From Rhodococcus tukisamuensis NBRC 100609 (GTDB lineage Bacteria; Actinomycetota; Actinomycetes; Mycobacteriales; Mycobacteriaceae): 39,224 nt of DNA. The DNA lies in contig NZ_BCXG01000036.1 in the NCBI RefSeq assembly GCF_001894985.1, positions 1 through 39,224 on the forward strand, written 5' to 3'. The notes below the pieces were generated by a model that worked only from the letters and a program-made list of their open reading frames with translations, ran no database searches and was not told where the DNA came from. Shown here piece by piece: positions 23,366-31,922 of the stretch. The position numbers and the translations under genes were made by a program. The stretch's first letter is position 1. Each line of letters starts with the position of its first letter.

Positions 23366-23486
23366 GGATGGAGGGGTGTTCACCAATGTCGGAGCGCGCT
23401 GGGCTGCATGCGGACTGGATAGGTTGACCAATCGGTAATCACACTTAAGGACTGCTTCAGATCACACAAATCTGGATCAGTTCCAG
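23366..23486 (+). repeat. Dispersed repeat copy H (full length)
   Basis: GGATGGAGGGGTGTTCACCA, CATGCGGACTGGATAGGTTG, CGGTAATCACACTTAAGGAC and hairpin TCAGAT-cacacaa-ATCTGG to CAGTTCCAG. With the left arm at 23352 it forms an 11-bp stem GGTGAACACCC/GGGTGTTCACC. It marks the left boundary of the catabolic island. Confidence 0.9.
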
Positions 23487-23620
23487 ATGGTGACGAAGGC
23501 ATTCGGTACGACCCGCAGAATGTCGTCGGTACGTCACAGCTCCGGCTAGTCGTGTGCGAGCACCCCAGGGGCCGATCCAGGTCCCGACGCGTAGGCGTCG
23601 GGACCCGCATCGTCCTCTCG

Positions 23621-24010
23621 CTACGACGGATCGACGGAACTGGCCGCGCCGGACTCTTCCCGAAGGATGGGGAGTCCAACGTTGAATGCGTGGATCCCCA
23701 CTGTGGTAGCAATTTTCAGCACCTCGAGGATTTCCTGAGTCGTGACGCCAATGTCGAGGGCTGTGCGAATGTGCCGGCGAACGCCTGGTTCGTACAGGTG
23801 GGTGCAGGCCGCGTCGATGGCGATGCACAACATCTGGACCACTTGCGGCGAGAGGACCCCGCTTTCGTAGGGCTGCATGGTTGCAGTCATGTATTGCTCC
23901 GCCCACTCCGGATCGAGTTCCTCGAGCCCGTTCCACAATGGGTTCCACGTCCCGGCTTCCTTCATCCGCGCAACGATCCCCGGAGAGCTGTCGCGTTGCC
24001 CCGGATTCAC
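23621..24010 (-). CDS. Carboxymuconolactone decarboxylase (CMD) family protein
   Basis: 129 residues from GTG 24008-24010, which overlaps the upstream ligase stop by 4 bp. The core VVQMLCIAIDAACTHLYEPG and the following VRRHIRTALDIGVTTQEILE is the CMD/AhpD-like helical fold, with CTHL placed where the family has its Cys/His centre. Such proteins act as decarboxylases or peroxidases; the role here is unproven. It ends the left catabolic operon and has no counterpart in the right module, where the ligase is followed by a terminator. Confidence 0.85.
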   Translation of the reverse strand: MNPGQRDSSPGIVARMKEAGTWNPLWNGLEELDPEWAEQYMTATMQPYESGVLSPQVVQMLCIAIDAACTHLYEPGVRRHIRTALDIGVTTQEILEVLKIATTVGIHAFNVGLPILREESGAASSVDPS

Positions 24011-25590
24011 TGGCCCAGCCCGGAGCCAACCGCTGTAGCGGAAGCGGAGGAGAGTTCGCGCTTGAGGAGCTTGCCGGTGGCGGTCATCGGCAGTGCGGTG
24101 GCGAACTCGACAGAGCGGGGATACTTGTAGCTGGCCATCCGCTCCTTGCACCAGCCGATCAGTTCCGGCTCGGTGATCTGCGCACCGGGTTCGGGGATGA
24201 CGTACGCCTTGATCTCCTCGCCGTACCTCTCGTCGGAAACGCCGATGACGGCGGCGAGCGACACCGAGGGGTGAGTGATCAGCACTTCTTCGATCTCGCG
24301 GGGGTAGACGTTGAATCCGCCGCGGACGATCATGTCCTTGGCGCGGTCGACGATGTAATAGAAGCCGTCGGCATCGCGGCGGGCGAGATCGCCCGTGCGG
24401 AACCATCCGCTCTGGATCGACTCGGCGGTTGCGTCGGGGCGACCGTAGTAGCCCTTCATGATGTTGTGGCCGCGGATCGCAATCTCACCGACCGTGTCCA
24501 CGCCCTCGATGGTGTTCCAATCGGGGTCGACCAACTTCACCTCTACGCCCCAGATCGGGATGCCGATCGAGCCGGGCCGTGGGTCACGTTCGGGGTCGCT
24601 GAAAAGGGCGATAGGCGAGGTCTCCGACAGCCCGTAGGCTTCGAGAATCTGGACACCGAATCGGTCCGCGAAACGGTCGAGGATCTCCACCGGCAGTGCG
24701 GCGCCACCGGAGATGGCGCGGCGGAGGTTGTCGGCGATTCGCGTGACGTTGACCGAATCATCAACTGCCCCAAGCAGGCCCCAGTACATCGTCGGAACAC
24801 CTGCGAACATCGTGATCGACTCACGCTCCATGATCGTCAGCGCTGCGCCAGCATCGAAACGTGGCAACATGACCAACGTGGAGCCCACCGCGAACCCGGC
24901 GTTCATGTTGACCGTCTGCCCGAACGAATGGAACAGGGGGAGGGTTACCAGATGGGTATCCGGCCGGCCCGGAGTGCTGTCGAACAGTCGATTGGAAGCA
25001 ATGGCGTTCATCGCCATATTTGCATGGGTCAGCTCGGCGCCCTTCGGCCGGCCGGTCGTTCCGCTCGTGTAGAGGATAACGGCGGTGTCAGTGGCCTCAC
25101 GCACCGCCGACTCGAACTCTGTGGGCTGGCTGGGAAGCACTGCCGACAGGGCAGCGATCCGCTCGTCACCGGCGGTGTCGTCCGCGCCTATCACGAACAT
25201 CGTTCGGCACCCGGGCACTTCGTGGAAGGCCGCCCGCCCATACTTTCCGATCGGCAGGTCCGGACCGCCCTCGAAGCAGAAGTAGGCAGTGGCTCCAGCA
25301 TCCGTCAGGTGGTAGGCAATCTCGCTGCCCTTCAACAGGATGTTGAGTGGAACGACCACTGCGCCCGCCTTGAGGATCCCGTAGTAGACGATCGGGAACC
25401 AGGGCAGGTTGGGGCAGGAGATCGCGATCCGGTCACCGGGCTCGATCCCGGATTCGACGAGGAGGTTCGCGATCTGGTTCGACAGGGCGTCGGTCTCGGC
25501 GTAGGTGAGCCGTTCTTCTCCCAGCACCAGCGCGTCACGGCTGGGGTACTTACGGGCCGAGTCTTCCAGAAACATGGATAGATTGAGCAT
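24007..25590 (-). CDS. AMP-forming acyl-CoA ligase, left module
   Basis: 527 residues, ANL superfamily. Motifs: VILYTSGTTGRPKGAELTH (P-loop, about 170-190), GVPTMYWGLL, AYGLSETSP, FRTGDLARRDADGFYYIVDR, and the C-terminal catalytic Lys in MTATGKLLKREL. The enzyme activates a carboxylic acid as acyl-AMP and transfers it to CoA. N-terminus MLNLSMFLEDSARKYPSRDA is nearly identical to the right-module paralogue (34846). It lies 44 bp after the acetoacetate-CoA ligase and overlaps the CMD gene, so it is translated from the same message. Substrate likely a medium/long or aromatic acid; not decidable. Confidence 0.92.
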   Translation of the reverse strand: MLNLSMFLEDSARKYPSRDALVLGEERLTYAETDALSNQIANLLVESGIEPGDRIAISCPNLPWFPIVYYGILKAGAVVVPLNILLKGSEIAYHLTDAGATAYFCFEGGPDLPIGKYGRAAFHEVPGCRTMFVIGADDTAGDERIAALSAVLPSQPTEFESAVREATDTAVILYTSGTTGRPKGAELTHANMAMNAIASNRLFDSTPGRPDTHLVTLPLFHSFGQTVNMNAGFAVGSTLVMLPRFDAGAALTIMERESITMFAGVPTMYWGLLGAVDDSVNVTRIADNLRRAISGGAALPVEILDRFADRFGVQILEAYGLSETSPIALFSDPERDPRPGSIGIPIWGVEVKLVDPDWNTIEGVDTVGEIAIRGHNIMKGYYGRPDATAESIQSGWFRTGDLARRDADGFYYIVDRAKDMIVRGGFNVYPREIEEVLITHPSVSLAAVIGVSDERYGEEIKAYVIPEPGAQITEPELIGWCKERMASYKYPRSVEFATALPMTATGKLLKRELSSASATAVGSGLGQ

Positions 25591-25634
25591 CGGGTTCTCT
25601 CAGTACTGTTGAGGTGCAGATGGATTCGGGCTGA

Positions 25635-27650
25635 TCAGGATTTCGTCGAGGCATTGGCCTGGCGTTGTTCTGCGAGGCGTTCGAAGAACCCGAGCAGTGA
25701 CGGGTCGTCGATTCCGTCGAGGTTGACGACGTCTTCGACCCGGCCGCCCTGGAGTACCCGTTTGAGTGGGACCTCGATCTTCTTCCCGGTCCGGGTGTGT
25801 GGAATCCCGACGACTTCGAGGACGTCGTCGGGCACGTGGCGGGGGGACACCTGGTCGCGGATGGCCGAGCTGATCTTGCTGGTCAGGCCGGCGTCGAGGA
25901 CGTGGTTGTCGTGGAGCACGACGAAGAGGGGCATCCAGTACGAGCCATCGGCTTGTTCGATACCGAGGACCAGGGCCTCGGCAATCTCTGGGAGAGCTTC
26001 GACAGCAGAGTAGATATCGGAGCTACCCATCCGGACACCGTTGCGGTTGAGGGTTGAATCTGACCGCCCGTGTACTGCGACGGTTCCGTCGTCGTAGATG
26101 GTGGCCCAGTCGCCTTGTCGCCAGACGCCGGGATAGGTGTCGAAGTATGCGTCGTGGTACTTCGTTCCGTCGGGATCGTTCCACAGTGCGATGGGCATGT
26201 TCGGAAGCGGCCTGGTGACAACGAGATCGCCCACGGCCCCTCGAACAGGGTTGCCGTTCATGTCCCATGTCTCGAGAGCGACGCCGAGGCAGCGTCCGGA
26301 GATCCGTCCGATGCGGACCGGGCGAGTCGGAACGGCGCCGGCGAGGGCCCCGGCGACGTCGGTGCCGCCGCTCATCGACCACAACGGGACGTCACCGACT
26401 GCGTCGTACGCCCACCGGTACAGGTGCTCACTCAATGGAGCGCCGGTGCTGCCGACCGCGCGCAGCTTCGACAGCGGGTGGTCGACTTTCGGATGTGCGC
26501 CGGCATCGGCACATGCTTGGAGATAACCGGGGCTGGTGCCGACAAAGGTGGCGCCGGTGTCCGCGGCGAGCTTCCACAGTGAGTCTGTGTGTGGGTAGGT
26601 TGGGGAGCCGTCGTAGCACACGATCGACGCTCCCGAGAGCAGGACAGTGACCTGCATGTTCCACATCATCCAGCTCGGCGAGGTGTACCAGAGCACCCGG
26701 TCGCCGGATCCGATGTCCCAGTGCAGACCCATCTGTTTGACGGTTTCGACCAGGATGCCCCCGTGACCGTGCACGAGGCCCTTCGGTCGACCTGTCGTTC
26801 CGGAGGAGAACAGTACCCACAGCGGGTGGTCGAAATCGACTTCCGTGAAACTGGAGCGGGCTACTCGCCCGGAGATCGCGGCAGCCCAGTCGTGCCATGC
26901 CGGCGACGAGCCGTCGGATCGGGTGCCGGCGAGCGTGTTGTCCGGAGATATATGTTGCACCACAACGACATCGGTCAAGGACTGCAGCCCCGCCGCGATC
27001 TGCGTGACTGCCTCGATGCGCGAATGCTGTCTGCCGGCGTAGGTGTATCCGTCGGCAGCGATGAGGACCTTCGGTGCGAGTTGCGAGAATCGGTCGATGA
27101 CGGCATCCGGTGCGTAGTCTTGTCCGACCGATGCCCAGGTGGCGCCGAGTGTTGCCGTTGCAAGGAAGGCGATCACGGTTTCGGCGATGTTGGGCAGGTA
27201 CCCCACGACCACGTCGTTGCGTCCGACCGCGCGTGCCTCGAGCTCGGCCGCCAGTACGAGCACCTGCTCACGCAGTTCCGACCGGGTCAGTGTTCGTACG
27301 ACGCCCGACTCGTCCGCTGCCACGACTGCAGCGGAATCCGGGTCTCCTCTGTCGAGCAGGGCTCGCGCAAAGTTGATCCTTGCGCCCGGGAACCAGCGTG
27401 CGCCGGGCATCTGGTCGTCGAGGAGTACTGCGTCGTAACTGCTTTCGCTGTCGAGGCCGAAGAAGTCCCACACCGAGGACCAGAACGACTCGAGGTCGGT
27501 GACGGACCATTGCCAGAGGTCTTCGTAGTCGTCGACCTCGATGCCCCGAACGTCGTTGACGTATTCGGCGAACCGCGTCAGTGTGGTGTCGGCGCGCTCA
27601 GTTGAGTCGGGGCTCCACAGAATTCCACCTGGTGAATCAGTGGACTGCAT
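25635..27650 (-). CDS. Acetoacetate-CoA ligase, left module
   Basis: 671 residues, the normal length. DLWQWSVTDLESFWSSVWDF is the N-terminal AACS signature; LWVLFSSGTTGRPKGLVHGH is the ATP loop; WSMSGGTDVAGALAGAVPTR and STLNRNGVRMGSSDIYSAVE are further family motifs; the C-terminal catalytic Lys is in HTRTGKKIEVPLKRVL. It converts acetoacetate to acetoacetyl-CoA, fitting a pathway in which a BKACE enzyme releases acetoacetate. 46 bp downstream of the hydrolase. A close paralogue lies at 36432. Confidence 0.92.
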   Translation of the reverse strand: MQSTDSPGGILWSPDSTERADTTLTRFAEYVNDVRGIEVDDYEDLWQWSVTDLESFWSSVWDFFGLDSESSYDAVLLDDQMPGARWFPGARINFARALLDRGDPDSAAVVAADESGVVRTLTRSELREQVLVLAAELEARAVGRNDVVVGYLPNIAETVIAFLATATLGATWASVGQDYAPDAVIDRFSQLAPKVLIAADGYTYAGRQHSRIEAVTQIAAGLQSLTDVVVVQHISPDNTLAGTRSDGSSPAWHDWAAAISGRVARSSFTEVDFDHPLWVLFSSGTTGRPKGLVHGHGGILVETVKQMGLHWDIGSGDRVLWYTSPSWMMWNMQVTVLLSGASIVCYDGSPTYPHTDSLWKLAADTGATFVGTSPGYLQACADAGAHPKVDHPLSKLRAVGSTGAPLSEHLYRWAYDAVGDVPLWSMSGGTDVAGALAGAVPTRPVRIGRISGRCLGVALETWDMNGNPVRGAVGDLVVTRPLPNMPIALWNDPDGTKYHDAYFDTYPGVWRQGDWATIYDDGTVAVHGRSDSTLNRNGVRMGSSDIYSAVEALPEIAEALVLGIEQADGSYWMPLFVVLHDNHVLDAGLTSKISSAIRDQVSPRHVPDDVLEVVGIPHTRTGKKIEVPLKRVLQGGRVEDVVNLDGIDDPSLLGFFERLAEQRQANASTKS

Positions 27651-27696
27651 GGGTGTCCTTTCCGGATGAGGTCGTTCATCGTTGTGCCAGTGGGTG

Positions 27697-28287
27697 CTAC
27701 GGGCCGACGGGCGCCGCAGCAGATATCAGTTCGTTGATCAGTTCGACGGCAGCGGGCCATTCGCCGTATCCCGACGCGGGGTTGAGGTGTCCGACCTCGC
27801 CGAGGTTCACCAGCCGACTACCCCACGAGTCCGCGAGGCGGGTGACATCTGCGTAGTCCGCGAGCGGGTCGTCAAGGCTGCCGGCGACGATGCTCGGGAA
27901 GGGGAGTGGCCCACGAGGCGTCGGGGTCCAGCCCAACTCTGCGAGAGTGTCCGGGGACGGGTAGCCGGCCGGAAGTGGAGTGTCGAAGTTCGGAGGCGTG
28001 GCGAGCAGTGCTCCCGCAATACGTTCGGTGTTCGGGTGACCTTGCGCCCAGTGGACCGAGGTGAGGACACCTGCACTGTGCGCGACGAGGATTGCGCGGC
28101 CGGGGACGGTGGCCAGGGTCTCGTCGAGCGCTGCCAGCCGCTCGTCCAAGCGGAGACTGCCGTCGTTGCTCGGCGCGACAGTTCGCGTTCCGGGAATGCC
28201 GGCGGCAAGGATCGTCTGCCAGTGGTCTTCGACGTGTCCGCGAAGCCCAGGGACGATCACGATGGTGAATTCGCCCGAATGTGTCAT
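27697..28287 (-). CDS. Alpha/beta hydrolase, RBBP9/YdeN family, left module
   Basis: 196 residues from ATG 28285-28287, overlapping the MFS stop by 4 bp. FTIVIVPGLRGHVEDHWQTI opens the fold, the nucleophile Ser is in ILVAHSAGVL, and the catalytic His in LGEVGHLNPASGYGEW; Asp lies in GSLDDPLADY. The usual family length is 180-200. RBBP9-type hydrolases are serine esterases or amidases. In this operon it could release a free acid from an ester or thioester before ligation, which is inference. Paralogue at 38493 shares all motifs. Confidence 0.88.
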   Translation of the reverse strand: MTHSGEFTIVIVPGLRGHVEDHWQTILAAGIPGTRTVAPSNDGSLRLDERLAALDETLATVPGRAILVAHSAGVLTSVHWAQGHPNTERIAGALLATPPNFDTPLPAGYPSPDTLAELGWTPTPRGPLPFPSIVAGSLDDPLADYADVTRLADSWGSRLVNLGEVGHLNPASGYGEWPAAVELINELISAAAPVGP

Positions 28288-29624
28288 CGTGTACTCACTT
28301 TCTGATCGTCGATCGAGTTCTGGGTGAGAGCACTGAGTCTCTTCAACCCCGCTGCGTAGTAGCGCTTTCCGATGATCAGCGCGATGGCGGCGAAAACGGA
28401 TGCAACGGGAACGATCTGCAGCGCTCCGTTGAGCCCGACACGGTCGGCGAGGGCGCCGGCGACAACTGGGCCCGGCGCCAGCCCGATCAGGCTGTTGGCC
28501 AGAGTCACGGTTCCGAATGCGGAGGCCCTGACCGATGCATGGGTGAGGTTGGCGACCATCGCGCCGGCGGGCCCGGCGATCCCCGCGGCGAAGAACGCTC
28601 CGCAGCCCAGGAGAATCATCTGCAGTGCACCGGGTTCGAGACTGAATGCAGCGAAGAGGAGGACCGCGGAGGCCAGGCAGAAGACGATCGACGCCGTCCA
28701 CCTCTTGCTGTGGTCGACGCGGCTCACCCTGTCGGAGATCATCCCGCAGCCGATCATTCCGATGCCGATTATCAGGACGAAGGCCGAGGCCATCAGGGCT
28801 GCCTTGTCCGGAGCAAGCGCGTAGTACCGGTTGACGTAGCTCGGCAACCAGGTCATCAACGCTCCGCCGACGAACATTTGCAGGCCGCTACCGACGTACG
28901 CGCTGATGACCGATGTGCCCTTGAACAGACTCGACAGGGGAACCCGGACATCACCCGCATCACTTGGTGTCTGAAGCCCGTCGTCCGGATGCTGATGCAG
29001 GGCGAGGCGTCGCTCGTTGACACAGGACCGGAAGGCGACGACGAGGACGAGTCCGATGATTGCCATTGCGCCGAAGGCCCAACGCCAGCCGAAGTTGACC
29101 GCGATGACGCCGCCGAGTGCCACGCCCGCGACAGATCCGAACATTCCACCGGACATGAACGCACCGGTCAGGGAAGCACGCAGGCGGGGGGCGAACAGTC
29201 CCACGACGACAGCCGCACCGATGCTGCCGTAGGCGGCCTCACCGACACCGACGAAGAAGCGTCCGACGAGCAGTTGGCCGTAGCTGTCTGCGAAAGCGCA
29301 GAACAACGTGGCCACGCTCCACAGTGAGGCGGATGCGACCAGCATTCGCACACGACCCCATCGGTCGGCCGCAACCGACAGGGGAAAGGTCAGCATGCCG
29401 ACCATCAACGCTACGACGCCGGTCAGAGATCCGAGATGTGCATCGGACAGATCCCACTCCGACTTGAGGATCGGGAACACGGCGCTGACAACCTGCCGCG
29501 ACATGTAGTCGGACAGCATCAAGGAGAAGGTGAGTACGAACACGACCCACGGATAGATGCCTGACAATCTGGTCGGCGGAGCCAACTCCTCTGCCTTGTC
29601 GTGATCGGCGACTGCAAGGCCCAT
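28284..29624 (-). CDS. MFS transporter
   Basis: 446 residues, 12 predicted membrane helices, from ATG 29622-29624 with GAGGAGAA 6 bases upstream (an earlier in-frame ATG was rejected for lack of a ribosome site). First helix YPWVVFVLTFSLMLSDYMSR, the loop 2-3 motif AADRWGRVRML, and a second half-motif around DRVSRVDHSKRW place it in the major facilitator superfamily, near aromatic acid/organic anion importers. It heads the second transcript of the left module and has no partner in the right module. Likely substrate importer for the pathway. Confidence 0.9.
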   Translation of the reverse strand: MGLAVADHDKAEELAPPTRLSGIYPWVVFVLTFSLMLSDYMSRQVVSAVFPILKSEWDLSDAHLGSLTGVVALMVGMLTFPLSVAADRWGRVRMLVASASLWSVATLFCAFADSYGQLLVGRFFVGVGEAAYGSIGAAVVVGLFAPRLRASLTGAFMSGGMFGSVAGVALGGVIAVNFGWRWAFGAMAIIGLVLVVAFRSCVNERRLALHQHPDDGLQTPSDAGDVRVPLSSLFKGTSVISAYVGSGLQMFVGGALMTWLPSYVNRYYALAPDKAALMASAFVLIIGIGMIGCGMISDRVSRVDHSKRWTASIVFCLASAVLLFAAFSLEPGALQMILLGCGAFFAAGIAGPAGAMVANLTHASVRASAFGTVTLANSLIGLAPGPVVAGALADRVGLNGALQIVPVASVFAAIALIIGKRYYAAGLKRLSALTQNSIDDQKVSTR

Positions 29625-29754
29625 GCTGGGTTCTCCTCGATGTTTGGGCCGTCTGGATGTCGGCACTCATTCGGGTATCGGTACGGCGGTTCGGTGCGCT
29701 CGTCTGGTGGCAGCACGATGGGCCCGCGAGATTCGGTCCCGGGCGTGGGTGGAT

Positions 29755-29792
29755 CCTGGGCGGCGCGAGTTTGCGTGCTCGCGCCGCCCAGG
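29755..29792. terminator. Strong terminator hairpin, 15-bp stem
   Basis: CCTGGGCGGCGCGAG-tttgcgtg-CTCGCGCCGCCCAGG, perfect. It lies 18 bp past the BKACE stop on the minus strand, and separates the oxidoreductase-dioxygenase-BKACE message from the MFS-led message. No T run, as usual in actinobacteria. Confidence 0.8.
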
Positions 29793-29809
29793 AGTGCCAG
29801 TGGTGATCG

Positions 29810-30862
29810 TCAGGCGTGGTGGGTGAATCCGACCTGGCCGGGCTTGCGGTTCGGTGCGTAGCCGAGCTTGGCCAGGGTCTCGTCGGCGTCGGCGTAGCTC
29901 TCGCCGATCCGGAAGATGTCCCGGGCCTCCTTGCCGGTGGCGACCTCACGGCCGAGTTCGTTCGCGATCCGCACGAGCTGCTTGACCTGCTCGACCGAGG
30001 TCATCTTCTCGCCCTTGCGGCCCCACAGGGTGTCCTCGTTGCCGCAGCGGGTGTGCAGTCCCATCGCGATCCCCATCGCGTTGACCGGGAGCACGCTGCG
30101 CATGAGGGTCTCGAGGGTCAGGCAGGCGCCGTCCGGCACCCGCTGGACGAAGTTCATGATGTTGTACGGGTTCGGCCCCTCCTGTCCGCCGCCGATGGCC
30201 ACCCAGGTCAGGTTCAGCGGGCCGGTGTAGACGCCGCGGCGGATCAGCCGCTCCACCGTCTCCAGCTGAGCGAGCGAACCGAGCTGGAACTGTGGCTGAA
30301 TCCCTGCGGCCTGCAGCCGGCGAAGGTGCTCCTCGACCCATTCCGGGCCGGCGGGCACGGTCATCTCGCGGTATGCCGCAGCGAGCTCGGGACGCTCCAT
30401 GGACGTGCCGGCGAGGTCGTCCGCGGTCATCAGTTCCATGAGATTCATCTGGCTGGTGTTGATCGCGATCGTCACCTGGTCCGGCTTCGGGTCGAGTTCG
30501 GCCAGCATGTGCCGGGTGTCGTCCGACAGCCACTTCGCGTCGGAGCTGTCGCCCTCCGGGGAGAACGAGATCGAGCCGCCGACCTGCAGGATCATGTCCG
30601 GCACCGCCTCGCGGAGGCGGCTGAGCAGCTCGTTGAACTTGGAGAGTCGCTTGCTGCCCTTGCCGTCGAGCTCACGCACGTGGATGTGCAGCACCGTGGC
30701 ACCGGCCTCGTAGCAGTCGACGGCGGCCTGGACGTGCTCATCCATCGTCAGCGGCAGGTCCTCGCGGAAGTCGTCCGGCTCCCACTCGGGGCCGTAGGGG
30801 GCCACCGTGATGACCAGTTTCTCCTGGGTCTCCGGGAACAGTGAATCGTCGTGGAAATGCAT
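29810..30862 (-). CDS. BKACE-type beta-keto acid cleavage enzyme, left module
   Basis: 350 residues from ATG 30860-30862 with CGGAG 7 bases upstream. TIM-barrel family DUF849/BKACE: EKLVITVAPYGPEWEPDD at the start, AGATVLHIHVRELDGKGSKR with the HxH metal ligands, then LQVGGSISFSPEGDSS, and TRCGNEDTLWGRKGEKMTSV near the end where related enzymes bind CoA. The family condenses a beta-keto acid with acetyl-CoA to give acetoacetate and a new acyl-CoA. It lies 49 bp after the dioxygenase and before a terminator. The tail of a paralogue is at the right window edge. Confidence 0.88.
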   Translation of the reverse strand: MHFHDDSLFPETQEKLVITVAPYGPEWEPDDFREDLPLTMDEHVQAAVDCYEAGATVLHIHVRELDGKGSKRLSKFNELLSRLREAVPDMILQVGGSISFSPEGDSSDAKWLSDDTRHMLAELDPKPDQVTIAINTSQMNLMELMTADDLAGTSMERPELAAAYREMTVPAGPEWVEEHLRRLQAAGIQPQFQLGSLAQLETVERLIRRGVYTGPLNLTWVAIGGGQEGPNPYNIMNFVQRVPDGACLTLETLMRSVLPVNAMGIAMGLHTRCGNEDTLWGRKGEKMTSVEQVKQLVRIANELGREVATGKEARDIFRIGESYADADETLAKLGYAPNRKPGQVGFTHHA

Positions 30863-30911
30863 TGCGTAACTCCGTTTCTGGTTGTGGGACGTGATGTGAT
30901 CGGTAGTGGGC

Positions 30912-31808
30912 TCAGAAGGGTCGGTCGCCCGTGATCCCGGCGCGCTCCATCTTTCGGACTGCCGGCCAGTAGTCCTGGACGGCGTAGTGCTGGGTAGACC
31001 GGTTGTCCCAGATGGCGACGCTGTTGGGCGTCCATCGCCAGCGCACCTGGTACTCCGGGATCGAGGCCTGACTGACGAGGTAGCGCAGCAGGTCGCCGGC
31101 GCCGGGGGCGTAGTCGATTCCGCAGCGCACGTTCTCGGGGGTGTGGAAGTTGGTGAGGTGGGTGGTGAAGACGTTGACGAACAGGACCTTCTCGCCTGTC
31201 TCCGGGTGAGTGCGAACCACCGGGTGCTCGGCGTCAGGGAACCGTTCCTTGAGTTCGAGCCGCTTCTCGATCGGCATACCGGCACCGAAGGTTGCCTCGA
31301 TGCTGTGGCGTGCCCGCAGGTCCGCGATCTGCTCCTTGACGCGGTCAGGGAGCCGCTCATAAGCCAGTGCCATGTTCACCCAGATGGTGTCGCCGCCGAC
31401 CGCAGGGCCCTCGACGCAGCGGAGCACGGATCCCATCGGCGGGTTCTCGCGCCAGGTGGCGTCGCAGTGGAAGGCGTTCTCGTAGTGCTCGGGCGGGCTG
31501 TCGAGGTCCTTGTAGATCCGGACCAGGCCTGGGTGCTCGGGATCGCTGCCGACCACGGGATGGTCTTCGAGCGGGCCGAACCGCTCGGCCAGGGCGACGT
31601 GTTCGGCGCGGCTCATGTCCTGGTCGCGGAAGAAGAGCACCTTGTGCTCGAGGAGCAGCGACTTCAGTTCGGCGAACAGGGCGGCGTCGCGGGACACCTC
31701 GGAGAGGTCCACTCCGTGGAGTTCGGCGCCGATGCTGCAGGTCAACGGCCGTGCATCCATCGGTGTCACGGCCGCTGGCCGGCTGGGTGCGAATTCAACG
31801 GTGGTCAT
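30912..31808 (-). CDS. TauD/TfdA family Fe(II)/2-oxoglutarate dioxygenase
   Basis: 298 residues from ATG 31806-31808 with AGGAG 6 bases upstream (an in-frame extension of 20 codons is less likely). Iron ligands: the H-x-D pair in AFHCDATWRENPP and the distal His in STQHYAVQDYWP; the 2-oxoglutarate-binding Arg is in VRKMERAGITGDRPF. The N-terminus is typical (IGAELHGVDLSEVSRD). Family members hydroxylate or cleave taurine, sulfonates, phenoxyalkanoates, or quaternary amines. Here it probably performs the first oxidative attack on the pathway substrate. It lies between the quinone oxidoreductase and BKACE in one transcript. Confidence 0.9.
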   Translation of the reverse strand: MTTVEFAPSRPAAVTPMDARPLTCSIGAELHGVDLSEVSRDAALFAELKSLLLEHKVLFFRDQDMSRAEHVALAERFGPLEDHPVVGSDPEHPGLVRIYKDLDSPPEHYENAFHCDATWRENPPMGSVLRCVEGPAVGGDTIWVNMALAYERLPDRVKEQIADLRARHSIEATFGAGMPIEKRLELKERFPDAEHPVVRTHPETGEKVLFVNVFTTHLTNFHTPENVRCGIDYAPGAGDLLRYLVSQASIPEYQVRWRWTPNSVAIWDNRSTQHYAVQDYWPAVRKMERAGITGDRPF

Positions 31809-31922
31809 GACGCTCTCCTGTGCAAGCTGGAAGTAGTGGGTCGAGGGGGAAGCAATGGATGGCAGCACCGTCGCCGCGTTCGAGATGCGCGCCGACTACG
31901 TTGAGATACAGGGTGTTCGGGA

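Noticed and set aside
2065-23486. CRISPR array
   Set aside because: The repeats are ~120 bp, kilobases apart and without regular spacers; no cas gene is present.
23881-25581. 566-codon open frame on the plus strand opposite the acyl-CoA ligase
   Set aside because: It mirrors a clearly recognisable ANL enzyme on the minus strand; long antisense frames are common in high-GC DNA and this one has no family motif.
26589-27605. 338-codon plus-strand frame opposite acetoacetate-CoA ligase
   Set aside because: Shadow of a well-defined gene with all AACS motifs.
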